From JAXMAR01 sp046350295 (lineage in GTDB: Bacteria; Planctomycetota; Planctomycetia; Gemmatales; Gemmataceae): DNA of 64,000 nucleotides. Shown here piece after piece: positions 31,188 through 40,228 of the stretch. The notes beneath the pieces were generated by a model. It was not told the origin of the DNA, did no database searches, and saw only the letters and a list, made by a program, of their open reading frames with translations. Positions within the stretch are counted from its first letter, which is position 1; every line of letters starts with the position of its first letter. The stretch lies in assembly GCA_046350295.1 (NCBI GenBank), contig JAXMAR010000014.1, positions 62,001 to 126,000 on the forward strand, in the 5' to 3' direction. The position numbers and the translations under genes are program-made.

Positions 31188-32153
31188 TTACATCTGTAGG
31201 TATCTCTTCGGTATCTCCGCCCCCGCCACGAACGACAGCTTGCCGATCTTGCACATCTGATACACGTTGATCCGAAAATCCGGACACGTGCTCACCAGAC
31301 AATACGCATCCGTCGCCGTGAAGTCATACTCGCTGATCAACCAGTCCATCAAATGGAACGTCGCCGTCTCCACCGCCACCTCCAGCGGCCGGTTCGCGTT
31401 CACGGCGATGATCGAGTCCTTCTTCTCGATCCGCAGCCACGGAATCCGCTTCCCCTGGATCACCTCCAGCTTCAGCCGCACCGTCGCCTTCGTCTCCGCC
31501 GCCGTCCCGCTGAACTCCGTGTCCCCCTGGCTCGCGTGAACGTCCCCAAGATAAAACAACGCCCCCGCATGAAACACCGGCAAGTGAATCCGGTTCCCCG
31601 GCGCCACATCCCGGATATCCAGGTTCCCGCCCCACTCCCCTTGCCCATCCAGGCTCGTCGTCACCTCCCGGTCCGGCGCCACCCCCAGCGTCCCGATGAA
31701 CGGCGTGATCGGCCACGACAGCCTCTCGCTGAAGTGCAGCGTCCCATCCCGCGTCGTCCCGCTCGGTCCCGGCGTGTGCTGGAACACCTTCGTCGTGTAC
31801 TCCCCCGACAGCTCCGGCCAACGCGTCGACTCCCCCGCCGGCCCCCGCCTCGGCCCCACCGCGATCCACGAATACGAATCCACCACGATCTCCTCGATCG
31901 TCACCACCAGCACATCCCCCTTCCCCACCCCCTCCACAAACACCGGCCCCCCAATCGGATTCGCCAGCGGCGGCGCCCGATCGAATCCCGGCCTCTTTCC
32001 CGGTATCGCCTTATCCTCCGCCGTCTTGAAGTACCCCGTGCTCGCGTCATACGTCTCGATCTCAAACGTCTCCCCAGCCTTGACGCGCAACAACGGCTCA
32101 TCCCGCCAATCAAACGCATACTTCCGCGCCTTCTCCCGCTCAATCCGCTGCAT
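31188..32153 (-). CDS. Acetamidase/formamidase family protein
   Basis: A 321-residue FmdA/AmdA-type amidase, hydrolysing short-chain amides to acid and ammonia. Landmarks are NPIGGPVFVEGVGKGDVLVV, GDVHASQGDTEFSGTAAE and TATFHLMDWLISEYDFTATD with YCLVSTCPDFRINVYQ. ATG 32153 has a GGGGGAG site five bases upstream and is preferred to the upstream TTG. It lies 12 bases upstream of the SMI1/KNR4 gene start on the same strand, though a shared role is not obvious. Confidence 0.92.
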   Translation of the reverse strand: MQRIEREKARKYAFDWRDEPLLRVKAGETFEIETYDASTGYFKTAEDKAIPGKRPGFDRAPPLANPIGGPVFVEGVGKGDVLVVTIEEIVVDSYSWIAVGPRRGPAGESTRWPELSGEYTTKVFQHTPGPSGTTRDGTLHFSERLSWPITPFIGTLGVAPDREVTTSLDGQGEWGGNLDIRDVAPGNRIHLPVFHAGALFYLGDVHASQGDTEFSGTAAETKATVRLKLEVIQGKRIPWLRIEKKDSIIAVNANRPLEVAVETATFHLMDWLISEYDFTATDAYCLVSTCPDFRINVYQMCKIGKLSFVAGAEIPKRYLQM

Positions 32154-32249
32154 GATCTCCCCCTTTATCAATGGCGAGCGTCGAGGCGTAAGCCCGACGT
32201 GTAGGCGTCCCCGGCATACAACAGCGCAACTGACAACCGAGATCGCCCC

Positions 32250-32338
32250 GAATTAAGCCGTTTGCACCCGTCGATTCATCCGCTTACGCGAATTAAGCCG
32301 TTTGCCATCCGTCGACACCTCGAACTAAGCCGTTTGCC
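32250..32338. repeat. GAATTAAGCCGTTTGCC direct repeats, left cluster
   Basis: Three copies at 32250, 32290 and 32322 (the last GAACTAAGCC), separated by short CGTCGA-containing spacers, just after the 32344-33307 gene pair. A fourth copy lies on the other side of that pair. Confidence 0.88.
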
Positions 32339-32343
32339 ATCGC

Positions 32344-32754
32344 TCATGCCTTTGCCTTCGACCCTTCGCGACGCCGCGACGCAGAGGGGAAAGCTTCTCG
32401 CGAAATCTCCCCCAAGCAATCACCCAGCTGTTTCTTGACATCCGCGCGCGTTTGCTCCCGCAACGGCCCCGCCAGAGCAGCCTGGTAGAGATTAATCGCC
32501 GCTCCAAAAACACCAGCGCGTTGATAACACCCCGCCGCACTGATGCGATGCGCCGCCGCCTCCAGGTCATGACCAAGCGCTTCCAGTAGCGGCGCAAGAC
32601 GCTCCTCCCGCTCCCCCGCCGCGACCCAGAGATCGCGAGCCATGTCCGCCATGCCCAGACCAGCAAAGGCTTGCGCCTTCGACAGCGCCAGCGACTTTTC
32701 GGCGATCAACTCCTGAATCTCAGGAGGATAAAGACCTGCCTTACGCTTCGGCAT
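32344..32754 (-). CDS. Hypothetical protein (helical)
   Basis: A 136-residue protein beginning MPKRKAGLYPPEIQELIAEK; the body is a run of helices (ALSKAQAFAGLGMADMARDL, AGVFGAAINLYQAALAGPLR) suggesting a TPR-like helical solenoid. No family is assigned. Its start overlaps the end of the upstream gene by 14 bases, so the two are translationally coupled. The pair is bracketed by GAATTAAGCCGTTTGCC repeats. Confidence 0.65.
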   Translation of the reverse strand: MPKRKAGLYPPEIQELIAEKSLALSKAQAFAGLGMADMARDLWVAAGEREERLAPLLEALGHDLEAAAHRISAAGCYQRAGVFGAAINLYQAALAGPLREQTRADVKKQLGDCLGEISREAFPSASRRREGSKAKA

Positions 32755-33307
32755 TCGTAGCCTCCTGCCAGCTGTGCCCGGAAATGAGAACTCGACATTC
32801 GCTCCCAAACGCGCAAATCACGACGTAAGCGTCCCACCGATACGGGTTTGCCAATGCCTGTGCCACCTTCTCTCGCTGGCGTCGCCGCAACTCGCCCGCG
32901 TCCTCGGTCCCGCTAACCTCGAGAACACGCCGAACGCGGGTCGAGCGGTAGTCGGCGCGTCCACCATATTCCATGACGTTCAGCGTCCCCAGCACCACGA
33001 CTCGGTGAGCGACGATCAGCGCCACCGCGACGGCAGCCATTTCGACCAGCGATCGGGACGGCATCGTGCTCCTCAGTCGCTCGGCCTTGTCGACCGTCTC
33101 CTCACTCCAAGCAATCTCCAACCACGCTTCATTTCCTTTGCGCAGCCGGCGTGACTTTACGTCCTCGCGTTCCAACAAGAAGCGAGCAGGAGACACCGAG
33201 TACTGACCTGTTACGGCTACAAACGCGACAACGTACGGCTCGACGTAAAGATAGGGATGCCATTCGGCAAGGTCTTCGATGTCGCAGCGCAGGACGCCCG
33301 ATTTCAT
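32741..33307 (-). CDS. Hypothetical protein
   Basis: A 188-residue protein starting at MKSGVLRCDIEDLAEWHPYL. Features are a mixed alpha/beta pattern with VEMAAVAVALIVAHRVVVLG as a hydrophobic core or membrane-associated helix, and a C-terminal part (YRWDAYVVICAFGSECRVLI). No family is recognised. ATG 33307 is chosen since the longer frame upstream runs into the repeat. It is the first gene of a coupled pair with 32344-32754. Confidence 0.6.
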   Translation of the reverse strand: MKSGVLRCDIEDLAEWHPYLYVEPYVVAFVAVTGQYSVSPARFLLEREDVKSRRLRKGNEAWLEIAWSEETVDKAERLRSTMPSRSLVEMAAVAVALIVAHRVVVLGTLNVMEYGGRADYRSTRVRRVLEVSGTEDAGELRRRQREKVAQALANPYRWDAYVVICAFGSECRVLISGHSWQEATNAEA

Positions 33308-33342
33308 CGCGCTGACTCTTGCCCTAGAGAGGCGGTTGCCCC

Positions 33343-33388
33343 GAATTAAGCCGTTTGCCAGCCCGATCCGTCCGTTTACGCCGTTTGA
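33343..33388. repeat. GAATTAAGCCGTTTGCC repeats, right cluster
   Basis: A full copy at 33343-33359 and a degenerate TTTACGCCGTTTGA at 33375-33388, in the same orientation as the left cluster and flanking the 5' side of the gene pair. Confidence 0.85.
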
Positions 33389-33566
33389 CTCCCGGCGCCC
33401 GAGGCGCAGCGCCGGCAATGCGCAGTTCCATCTTTATCATCGCTTGTTCGCCGCGGTTTTGCGAGGTCGGTTGAGCACGTCGAACACGTCTGTACCGTCT
33501 GCCGCCCCGACATCACCAGATCCATGGGCCGCCCTTGGCACGTCCGTTTGGGCCCTGCACTACTTT

Positions 33567-33953
33567 CTATTTTGGTGGTCTTGGATCATGGCTGGTCGCG
33601 CACCGAGCCTTCGCAGCCAAGAAGTCGCTCCGATTCCCGACAAGAAACCAATGCGTGTCATTCGAGCCACACGGCAATGACCAAAACGCCACGGTCGATG
33701 CCGGTGTCGCTTCCATGTCACCGATCGGCATTGCCTCGCCGCTATCGAGAAACACGGTCTCTCTATGCCAATCGCGAAACGGATTCTCTCTGATCTTCAG
33801 TTGACCGCTTGGAGGCACAGCAATGACGAGCGTGTGACCAACCCAACGAAGCGGCTCGCCATCCGGGCGATTCTTCGGAATAACGAATCGAATCTCATCG
33901 CGACGCGAACACCCAAGCTGGCATAGTATGAGGAAGAAAAGTGCCTTCTTCAT
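33567..33953 (-). CDS. Putative lipoprotein
   Basis: A 128-residue protein with a lipoprotein signal (MKKALFFLILCQLGC; lipobox QLGC with Cys at 15). The mature part (EIRFVIPKNRPDGEPLRWVG, FRDWHRETVFLDSGEAM, GSNDTHWFLVGNRSDF) has no recognised domain. Start M at 33953 was chosen because it begins the signal peptide. The about 180-base gap downstream (33389-33566) shows nothing beyond the repeat remnants. Confidence 0.7.
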   Translation of the reverse strand: MKKALFFLILCQLGCSRRDEIRFVIPKNRPDGEPLRWVGHTLVIAVPPSGQLKIRENPFRDWHRETVFLDSGEAMPIGDMEATPASTVAFWSLPCGSNDTHWFLVGNRSDFLAAKARCATSHDPRPPK

Positions 33954-33995
33954 GTCGACTATCCCTCCCCCGCTCCCCACTCCCCACTCCCTAGA

Positions 33996-35003
33996 CTAAA
34001 ACGGAATGTCCTCCGACCGCGACTGCCCATGCCGCCGCGCCGCAAACCCCATCGAACCCGGCTTCCCAAACTCCTTGCTCGACGGACTATGCTCCTCCAA
34101 CTGCCGCAAGAGAATCACCGTCTCCTCCAGCTTGTTCCCCAAACAAACCACGCTGATCACCAATTCCGCCAGCGCCGCGAACGACAGCCCCTCCGATAAC
34201 TCCACCCATCGCTTCAACTCCCCGTTCGCCGCCAGGCTCGGCAGCTTCTTCGCCAGAAACGTCTGCCGCATCGGCCCCGTCGGCGCCTCGATCTTCAAGA
34301 TCCGGTCGAACCGCCGCGGCCGCGACACGATCCGCCGGTCCAGCCGCTCCGGATAGTTCGTCGTCGCCACGTTGATCACCTTGTTGATCTGGTGCGACCC
34401 GTCCAGCCACGCCAACAGCTCGCTGTCCCCGTGCATCTCCAAGATCGCGTCGATGTCCTCGAACACGCACACCACCGGCCGGTCCGGCTCCACCTTCCGG
34501 AACAATTCCATCCCGCGCGTGAGCAACCCCGGATGCTCGCAGAACACCGCCACGTGCCCCTTCTTCACGATGCGATGCACCACCTGGTGCACCACCGAGC
34601 TCTTCCCCGACCCCTGCGGCCCATAGAGCAGATAGCCGCGCCGGTGCAGGAAGCCGTGCTGATGAAACCGCTCCCCCAGTGTCCAGAACGACTCGATCTC
34701 GTCCAGGATCTTCCCCGGCAAGCTTCCCTCGAAGTCGATCAGGTCGTCGACCTGCAAGTCGCGCCGATGAAACTGAATCTGCCCGAACTGCTCCAGGGCG
34801 CACGTGTACGCCGCCGGCGGCAACTTCGCCGCCGTCGTCCCGCACGCCTCGAAAACCCCCGCCTGGGCCACCTTCCACTGACATGGCCCTGCCGCCGCCT
34901 GCCGCTGCTGGGCATACTGCTCCCGCCCCGAATACACCACCTCCTCCGGCTCCTCCGCCCGATTCTGCGGCAAACAGTTCGTCCCAAAATCATCGAGATT
35001 CAT
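33996..35003 (-). CDS. AAA+ ATPase, BCS1-like
   Basis: A 335-residue protein with a AAA+ core: Walker A GPQGSGKSS (128-136), Walker B VCVFEDIDAIL (about 179-189), sensor 1 NVATTNYPERLDRR with downstream Arg pairs. The N-terminal domain (about 1-115; EEPEEVVYSGREQYAQ, DDLIDFEGSLPGKILDEI) resembles that of bacterial BCS1-like/ClpX-unlike ATPases, used to remodel protein or protein-DNA complexes. It is divergent from terL, with about 250 bases between them that hold the palindromic GGTTC repeats. Position suggests an accessory role for the phage-like module, but this is inference. Confidence 0.85.
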   Translation of the reverse strand: MNLDDFGTNCLPQNRAEEPEEVVYSGREQYAQQRQAAAGPCQWKVAQAGVFEACGTTAAKLPPAAYTCALEQFGQIQFHRRDLQVDDLIDFEGSLPGKILDEIESFWTLGERFHQHGFLHRRGYLLYGPQGSGKSSVVHQVVHRIVKKGHVAVFCEHPGLLTRGMELFRKVEPDRPVVCVFEDIDAILEMHGDSELLAWLDGSHQINKVINVATTNYPERLDRRIVSRPRRFDRILKIEAPTGPMRQTFLAKKLPSLAANGELKRWVELSEGLSFAALAELVISVVCLGNKLEETVILLRQLEEHSPSSKEFGKPGSMGFAARRHGQSRSEDIPF

Positions 35004-35067
35004 GCCGGCTCCCGGTAAGACGCGCGAAACACCATCAATTGTAGCGTTTCCCCGCCCGCTTCGCCCC

Positions 35068-35192
35068 GTTTAGCCCCGGTTCGCAGAACCGGGGCGGACC
35101 CCATCCCCGAGCGACAACGTCGCAGCGCCGGCCCATCGTCGCGTTCGCCCGTGGCGCCGCGCCCGCCCCGGTTCTTCGAACCGCGGCTAAAC
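35068..35192. repeat. Inverted pair of GTTTAGCC-GGTTC palindromes
   Basis: Copy at 35068-35099 (GTTTAGCCCCGGTTCGCAG...) and the opposite-oriented copy at 35161-35192 ending GCGGCTAAAC. They sit between the AAA+ gene and terL, where divergent promoters would be expected. Confidence 0.85.
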
Positions 35193-35252
35193 GAAGATCA
35201 CGCGCGACAACCGACCTTCGTTCCGCGCTCGATCCATGTTACCCTCAACTTA

Positions 35253-36671
35253 ATGGACCCCGCCGCCGCCCTCGCCCTGGCTCTCGACCCAACGCGCATC
35301 CTCCGCGCCCAAAACCTTACCCCCGATCCCTGGCAAAAGGACCTCCTCTTCTCCCGCGACCCTTACCTCCTCCTCAACTGCTCGCGCCAGTCCGGCAAAT
35401 CGACCACCGTCGCCGCCCTCGCCCTCCACGAAGTCCTCACCCGCCCCGGCTGCCTCGTCCTCGTCGTCGCCCCCGCCGAACGACAGAGCCACGAGCTCTT
35501 CCGCAAGGTCCTCGCCGCCTACCACGCCCTCGGCCGACCCCTCCCCGCCCGCACCCTCAACCGCTCCACCCTCGAGCTCGCCAACGGCGCCCGCCTCGTC
35601 GCCCTCCCCGGCCGCGAAGGCGCCATCCGCTCCTTCTCCGCCGTCCGTCTCCTCATCCTCGACGAAGCCGCCCGCGTCCCCGACGACCTCTACCGCTCCG
35701 TCCGCCCCATGCTCGCCGTCAGCCGCGGCCGACTGCTGGCCCTCTCCACCCCCTTCGGCCAGCGCGGCTGGTTCCACGACGAATGGACAAGCCCCGCCCC
35801 CTTCCGCCGCATCCACGTCCCCTGGAAAGATTGCCCGCGCATCTCCCGGGACTTCATCGCCGCCGAACTCCGCTCCTCGGCCCAGCCTGGGTCGACCAGG
35901 ATACAACGCCCTCTTCACCACCATGGAAGGACTCGTCTACCCCGACTTCTCGCAGTGTTTGGTGACCGACCTCCCCGACACGATGCGTGCGACAGGCATG
36001 GCGCCTCACGCGGAACAGACGCCTCACGCGCCGAGACGGCCCCCTCCCCCCTTGTGGGGGAGGGGCTGGGGTGGGGGGTCGGCGCCACGCAGAGCCGCGT
36101 CCCTATCCAGAATCCCCTTCACCCCGCACCCCGACTTCCCCCGCGCCCGTCGGCGGCATCGACTTCGGCTGGCGCAGCACTTCGCCGCCCTCTGGAAGCC
36201 CTCGACTCGGGCAACGTCCTCTGGATCACCGGCGAACGCTACCTCCGCGAAACCCCCATCGCCGACCACGCCGCCGCCCTCTCCAGGGACGTCAACTGGT
36301 ACGTCGACCCCGCCGGCGCCACCGAGATCGCCGAACTCACCCGCCCCGGCCACGTCATCAAGAAAGGAATCAACGACATCCGCCCCGGCATCGCCCTCGT
36401 CACCCAACGCATCCGCCTCGGCAAACTCAAAGTCCTCGCCCCCGCGTGCCCCAACCTCATCAACGAATCCAAGCTCTACCGCTACCCGACGCCAAAGGAA
36501 AAGAAGTCCACGGCGAAAACCCCATCGACGCCCACAACCACGCCCTCGCCGCGTTGAGGTATCTGGTCACCCGCCTCCCCCACCCCACCGAAAAACCTGC
36601 CACCACAAAACCCCCACCAAACCCACCACCCCGCTTGCGAAGACGACGACCGCCTCTGGCCCGCCGCGTGA
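35253..36671 (+). pseudogene. Phage terminase large subunit, frame-broken and carrying a repeat insertion
   Basis: ATPase half intact: LLLNCSRQSGKSTTVAAL (Walker A-like RQSGKS), LLILDEAARVPDDLYRS (Walker B), STPFGQRGWFHDEW. Frame then changes near 35885 (LGPAWVDQ) and 35910 (GYNALFTTMEGLVYPDFSQC). Between VYPDFSQCLV and the nuclease motif GGIDFGW (about 36147) lies a segment containing a CCCCCTTGTGGGGGAGGGG-type repeat. The nuclease half resumes in a third frame (LWITGERYLRETPIADHAAA, DPAGATEIAEL, IDAHNHALAALRYL), with likely end DDDRLWPAA and TGA at 36669. At least five frame changes are required. Large-subunit terminases package DNA into proheads using ATPase and nuclease domains. As written it could not make a functional protein. 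Confidence 0.85.
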
Positions 36672-36756
36672 TCATCTCCCTTACCTCAGCGCTTTTTCCC
36701 TTGCATTTCTCGCGACCCTATCGCCAAAATACTTCTCATGCTCAAAGGTCTCCGCC

Positions 36757-38058
36757 ATGCGAACGATTAGCGTGCCTTCGGTTTGCCTTGCCTTTCTCCT
36801 TCCCGTCGGTGGCCTATTCGCCCAGACTTCTTGGAAGGGAGAGGATATCCTCATCAAGCGCGAAGATGTCTCCTTCCTCGACGAGGCGACGAAAAAGCCC
36901 AAGACCGTGTCCAGCGTCAGTTGCCGTGTGTTGGAGGAAGAAGGCACACGTCTTCGCGTCTCAACTCTAGATGGAAACGGATGGATCGAAAAGGCCGACG
37001 CCGTGCTGCTCAAGGATGCTGTGCCATTCTTTTCCAAGCTCATCGACGCCAAACCCGCTGAAGCAGATTTCTACAACCGGCGCGGCGTCGCTCTCAAGCT
37101 CCAAGGAGATTTCGACAACGCCATCAAGGATTTCAGCGAGGGAATCCGACTCGCTCCGAATTCGTCTGGCTCGTGGGGAAACCGGGGAGCTGTCCGACTA
37201 TTGCAAAATGACCTGACAGGTGCAATCCGCGACCTGACCGAGTCCATTCGCCTTTCGCCTACCGCGTTCTCGCTCCAGGCGCGTGCGGAATGCTGGCGCA
37301 AAGCTAAGGAGTTTGACAAGGCGATCGCCGATCTGACCGAGGCCATCAAGCTTCGTCCGGCGGACTCAATGCTCTTCCGCAGCAGGGGATTCGTCTGGGG
37401 CAGTCTGAAAAACGTCGACAAATCCATCGACGACTATACCGAGGCCATCCGACTCGACCCGCAAGACGGTCTCTCCCTTAATGCACGAGGCTTCGCGTGG
37501 GAAGACAAGAAGGATTTCGAAAAGGCGTTGGCGGATTTTGAAAAGGCCCTCAAGTTGAACCCTTCGAGCCATTTGGCCTTGAGTGGCCGCGGTCGGGTAC
37601 TCGCCAACCTCAAGCGGACGGAGGAAGCGATTGCCGACTACACCGCCTACTTGCGCCTCCGCCCCATATCGCCCTTGATCTTCGCGGCACGCGCGGACCT
37701 TTTCGTGCGCCTTCGCGATTACCCAAAGGCCGTCGCCGACTACGAGCATGCGATCGACCTTGAGAGGGCGCCAGCGCACGTAGCGGGCTTGGCATGGCTT
37801 CTGGCGACATGCCCGGACGCCAAGATCCGAGACGGAAAACGCGCTAGCAAGCTGGCTTCCGAAGCGCTTGCGAAAGCCGGAGAACCCTACTGGTGGTACC
37901 TCGAAGTCTGTGCCGCCGCTGCTGCCGAATCAGGCAATTTCACTAAAGCCGTGATTCTTCAAGAAGCAGTCCTTGCCGAACGAGCCTACACAGGTGGTGA
38001 TGCAGGCCGTGCGCGTTTGAAGCTTTACAAAGCGGGCAAAGCATTTCACATGGACTAG
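36757..38058 (+). CDS. Secreted tetratricopeptide-repeat protein
   Basis: A 433-residue protein with a signal peptide (MRTISVPSVCLAFLLPVGGLFA), an N-terminal domain of about 60 residues (WKGEDILIKREDVSF, similar to a planctomycete SH3-like module) and about eight TPR units (FYNRRGVALKLQGDFDNAIK, AIADLTEAIKLRPAD, SIDDYTEAIRLDPQ, ALADFEKALKLNPSS). The C-terminal LAWLLATCPDAKIRDGKRA is typical of planctomycete TPR proteins. It would act as a periplasmic scaffold. It sits between terL and the portal gene although it is not phage-like, so it is a cargo gene. ATG 36757 begins the signal. Confidence 0.88.
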   Translation: MRTISVPSVCLAFLLPVGGLFAQTSWKGEDILIKREDVSFLDEATKKPKTVSSVSCRVLEEEGTRLRVSTLDGNGWIEKADAVLLKDAVPFFSKLIDAKPAEADFYNRRGVALKLQGDFDNAIKDFSEGIRLAPNSSGSWGNRGAVRLLQNDLTGAIRDLTESIRLSPTAFSLQARAECWRKAKEFDKAIADLTEAIKLRPADSMLFRSRGFVWGSLKNVDKSIDDYTEAIRLDPQDGLSLNARGFAWEDKKDFEKALADFEKALKLNPSSHLALSGRGRVLANLKRTEEAIADYTAYLRLRPISPLIFAARADLFVRLRDYPKAVADYEHAIDLERAPAHVAGLAWLLATCPDAKIRDGKRASKLASEALAKAGEPYWWYLEVCAAAAAESGNFTKAVILQEAVLAERAYTGGDAGRARLKLYKAGKAFHMD

Positions 38059-38127
38059 CAACGCCGCCTTTTCGATCCGAATACGCAAGCCCTATCTACG
38101 ACGAGTGCTTCCGCACGTCGTCTTTCA

Positions 38128-38192
38128 ATTCTCCGTTCTCCGTTCCTGATTCTCCGTTCTTCATTCTTCACTCTTCATTCTCCAGTCTTCAT
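38128..38192. repeat. Heptamer tandem repeat (TTCTCCG/TTCTTCA)
   Basis: About nine degenerate seven-base units, TTCTCCG, TTCTTCA and variants, between the TPR and portal genes. The same type is found at 43025-43075, 46370-46400 and 52218-52250. Confidence 0.8.
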
Positions 38193-38242
38193 TTCCGCCC
38201 TCCGCATTCCCCCTCCACCTACCCCCGCAGGAGAAAAAAAAA

Positions 38243-39543
38243 ATGTTCCGCTTCTTCCGCCACCTCTTCCGCAAGTCCTCCCCTTCCGCCCCCGCGCCCA
38301 CCTCCTCCCCGCTCCTCGACAACTTCCGCCGTCCCTCCGTCCCCACCCCCACGAACTCCTCAACCAATTGAAAAACACCGCCTGGACCTGCGCCTCCATC
38401 AACGCCGCCGTCTGCGCCTCCCATCCCCCACGCCTGTTCGTCCAAACCACCCCCCGGCCAAACCGCCCCCGCCTCCCAACCAGATCCCTCCCACCCAGCA
38501 GCCGCCCGCTCCTCTCCCCCAAATTTGCAATTGCTAATTGTCAATTGTCCGCTGTCAATTCCGGCCAGATCCAGGAAGTCACCTCCCACCCCTTGCTCAC
38601 CCTCCTCGCCCAGGTCAACCCCGTCCACAACCAGTACGACCTCCTCGAACTCAGCCAGCTCTACCTCGAAGTCCACGGCTCCGCCTACTGGCTCCTCGAC
38701 TTCGATCCCATCCTCAACGTCCCCGCCCGCATCTGGATCCTCCCCGCCCATCTCGTCTCCCCACGCCGCGACCTCGCCAGCCCGCGCCTCGTCGACTACT
38801 ACGAATACCGCGGCCAGACCACCGAGAAGTTCCCTCCCGAACGCATCATCCACTTCCGCTTCCCCGACCCCAGGGACCCCTACACCGCCGGCCTCTCTCC
38901 CCTCCGCGCCTGCTTCGACCAGGCCGCCCTCACCAGCGAATACGCCGCCCTCAAACGCTCCCTCTACAAGAACGCCGGCCTCCCCAGCGCCCTCATCACC
39001 CCCGCCGAAGCCATCGACCACATCGAACGCGGCCGCCTCGAAAAAGAATGGCACGAGAAATTCCAGAACGGCGGCCACGGCCAGGCCCTCATCGCCTCCG
39101 CCAAGCTCAACATCACCCTCCTCAGCCAATCCCTCGGCGACCTCGCCGCCCTCGCCGACATGAAAGCCACCAAGGAAGACATCGCCAACGCCTTCCACGT
39201 CCCGCTGCCGTTCCTCACCGGCGACACCAACCTCGCCAACATGCAAGCCGCCGACCACCTCCACAAATCCCTCGCCATCCTCCCCCGCCTCCGCAGACGC
39301 GACGAAAAACTCAACGAACAACTCGTCCCCCTCTTCGACCCCACCGGCCGCCTCTTCTTCTCAACGGAAGACCCCACCCCGCAAAACCAGGACTTCATCC
39401 TCCGCCAAGAAACAACCGACGTGCGCTCAGGCGTAAGAACGATCAACGAAGTGAGAGCAAGCCGTGGCCTGCCGCCGGTCCCCTGGGGCGACGCGCCGCC
39501 GACCGCTACCGTCTTGCGCGGTGCGCCTGAACACCGTTTCTAG
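38243..39543 (+). pseudogene. HK97-family phage portal protein, one frameshift
   Basis: The start MFRFFRHLFRKSSPSAP (ATG 38243, GGAG site upstream) matches a portal N-terminus, but the frame closes with TGA at about 38369; one frame over, ELLNQLKNTAWTCASINAAV continues, indicating one indel near 38350. The remainder is typical of an HK97 portal: HPLLTLLAQVNPVHNQYDLL, GSAYWLLDFDP, IWILPAHLVSPRR, FPPERIIHFRFPDPRDPYTAG and TKEDIANAFHVPLPFLTGDT. The portal is the dodecameric DNA gate of the capsid. Within the coding region, 38521-38565 carries an AATTGTC-type repeat (IANCQLSAVN) that is also found in the intergenic gap at 43973-44020, so the repeat has invaded the gene in frame. Confidence 0.87.
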
Positions 39544-39733
39544 AAGAACATCTGTAACGATTGGGACGTTTTCGGCCTGCTCGGTGTCCTTTTAGGCTGG
39601 GGGATCATTCGATGCAGGCCGACGTTCATCGGGTAAAAATGGGTAGGCTGTTGCGGATTCCCTGCCACGGACGTATCCTGAATAGACCCCATCCCCATTC
39701 CCATGGTGAACAAGCGGCGAGTAGGAGGACAAG

Positions 39734-40228
39734 GTGGCCTTGTTCCAAGGAAAGGATTGTCTGATCCTGCACACGCGCGACAAATGGGAGATTCCGAATG
39801 ATCTTCGCCCTGAAAGGCCGAAAGTCTCTTTGGACGCCGCCGTTGAGATCATGCGGCAGCGGTTCCCCAATAACAGATTTCGGTCGATCTCGAACACCTA
39901 CAATTGTGTCGGGATGGTGATGTGCAGTCGCCGGGTCTGGGCGTATCCGGAAGACCTGGCCAAGATCCTGAAGGATGACGGCTACGAGAAGCTTTCTGGC
40001 CCTGAGCAGACAGACTACGGGGACGTGGTCATTTACCGAGACGAAGATGGTGAACCCACTCATGTGGGCATTGTCATCAAGAAGAATCTTCTCGTGGACG
40101 GAGCGGAGGACCCCCTGACGATTCTCAGCAAATGGGGTGGCGACGGCGAGTACATCCACGAATCTCGCCAAGTGCCTCCAGAGTACGGGCAACTCGTGGA
40201 GTGTTGGACGGATAGGAGAAGGCCATGA
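39734..40228 (+). CDS. NlpC/P60-like cysteine-peptidase-type protein (DUF7689-like)
   Basis: A 164-residue protein. TYNCVGMVM (Cys) and EPTHVGIVI (His) with DYGDVVIYRDEDGE between them follow the Cys-His arrangement of NlpC/P60/CHAP-like hydrolases and the uncharacterised DUF7689 group; amidase or peptidase activity is possible. GTG 39734 has AGGAGG six bases upstream. It is the first of three genes joined by four-base overlaps, and composition is markedly less GC-rich than the capsid genes (31 of 60 bases GC at 39841-39900, against 47 of 60 at 44281-44340). It is therefore probably acquired cargo. Confidence 0.72.
   Translation: MALFQGKDCLILHTRDKWEIPNDLRPERPKVSLDAAVEIMRQRFPNNRFRSISNTYNCVGMVMCSRRVWAYPEDLAKILKDDGYEKLSGPEQTDYGDVVIYRDEDGEPTHVGIVIKKNLLVDGAEDPLTILSKWGGDGEYIHESRQVPPEYGQLVECWTDRRRP

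Noticed and set aside
32250..33388. GAATTAAGCCGTTTGCC repeats as integron attC sites
   Set aside because: No imperfect palindromic attC structure or core GTTRRRY motifs and no integron integrase were found.
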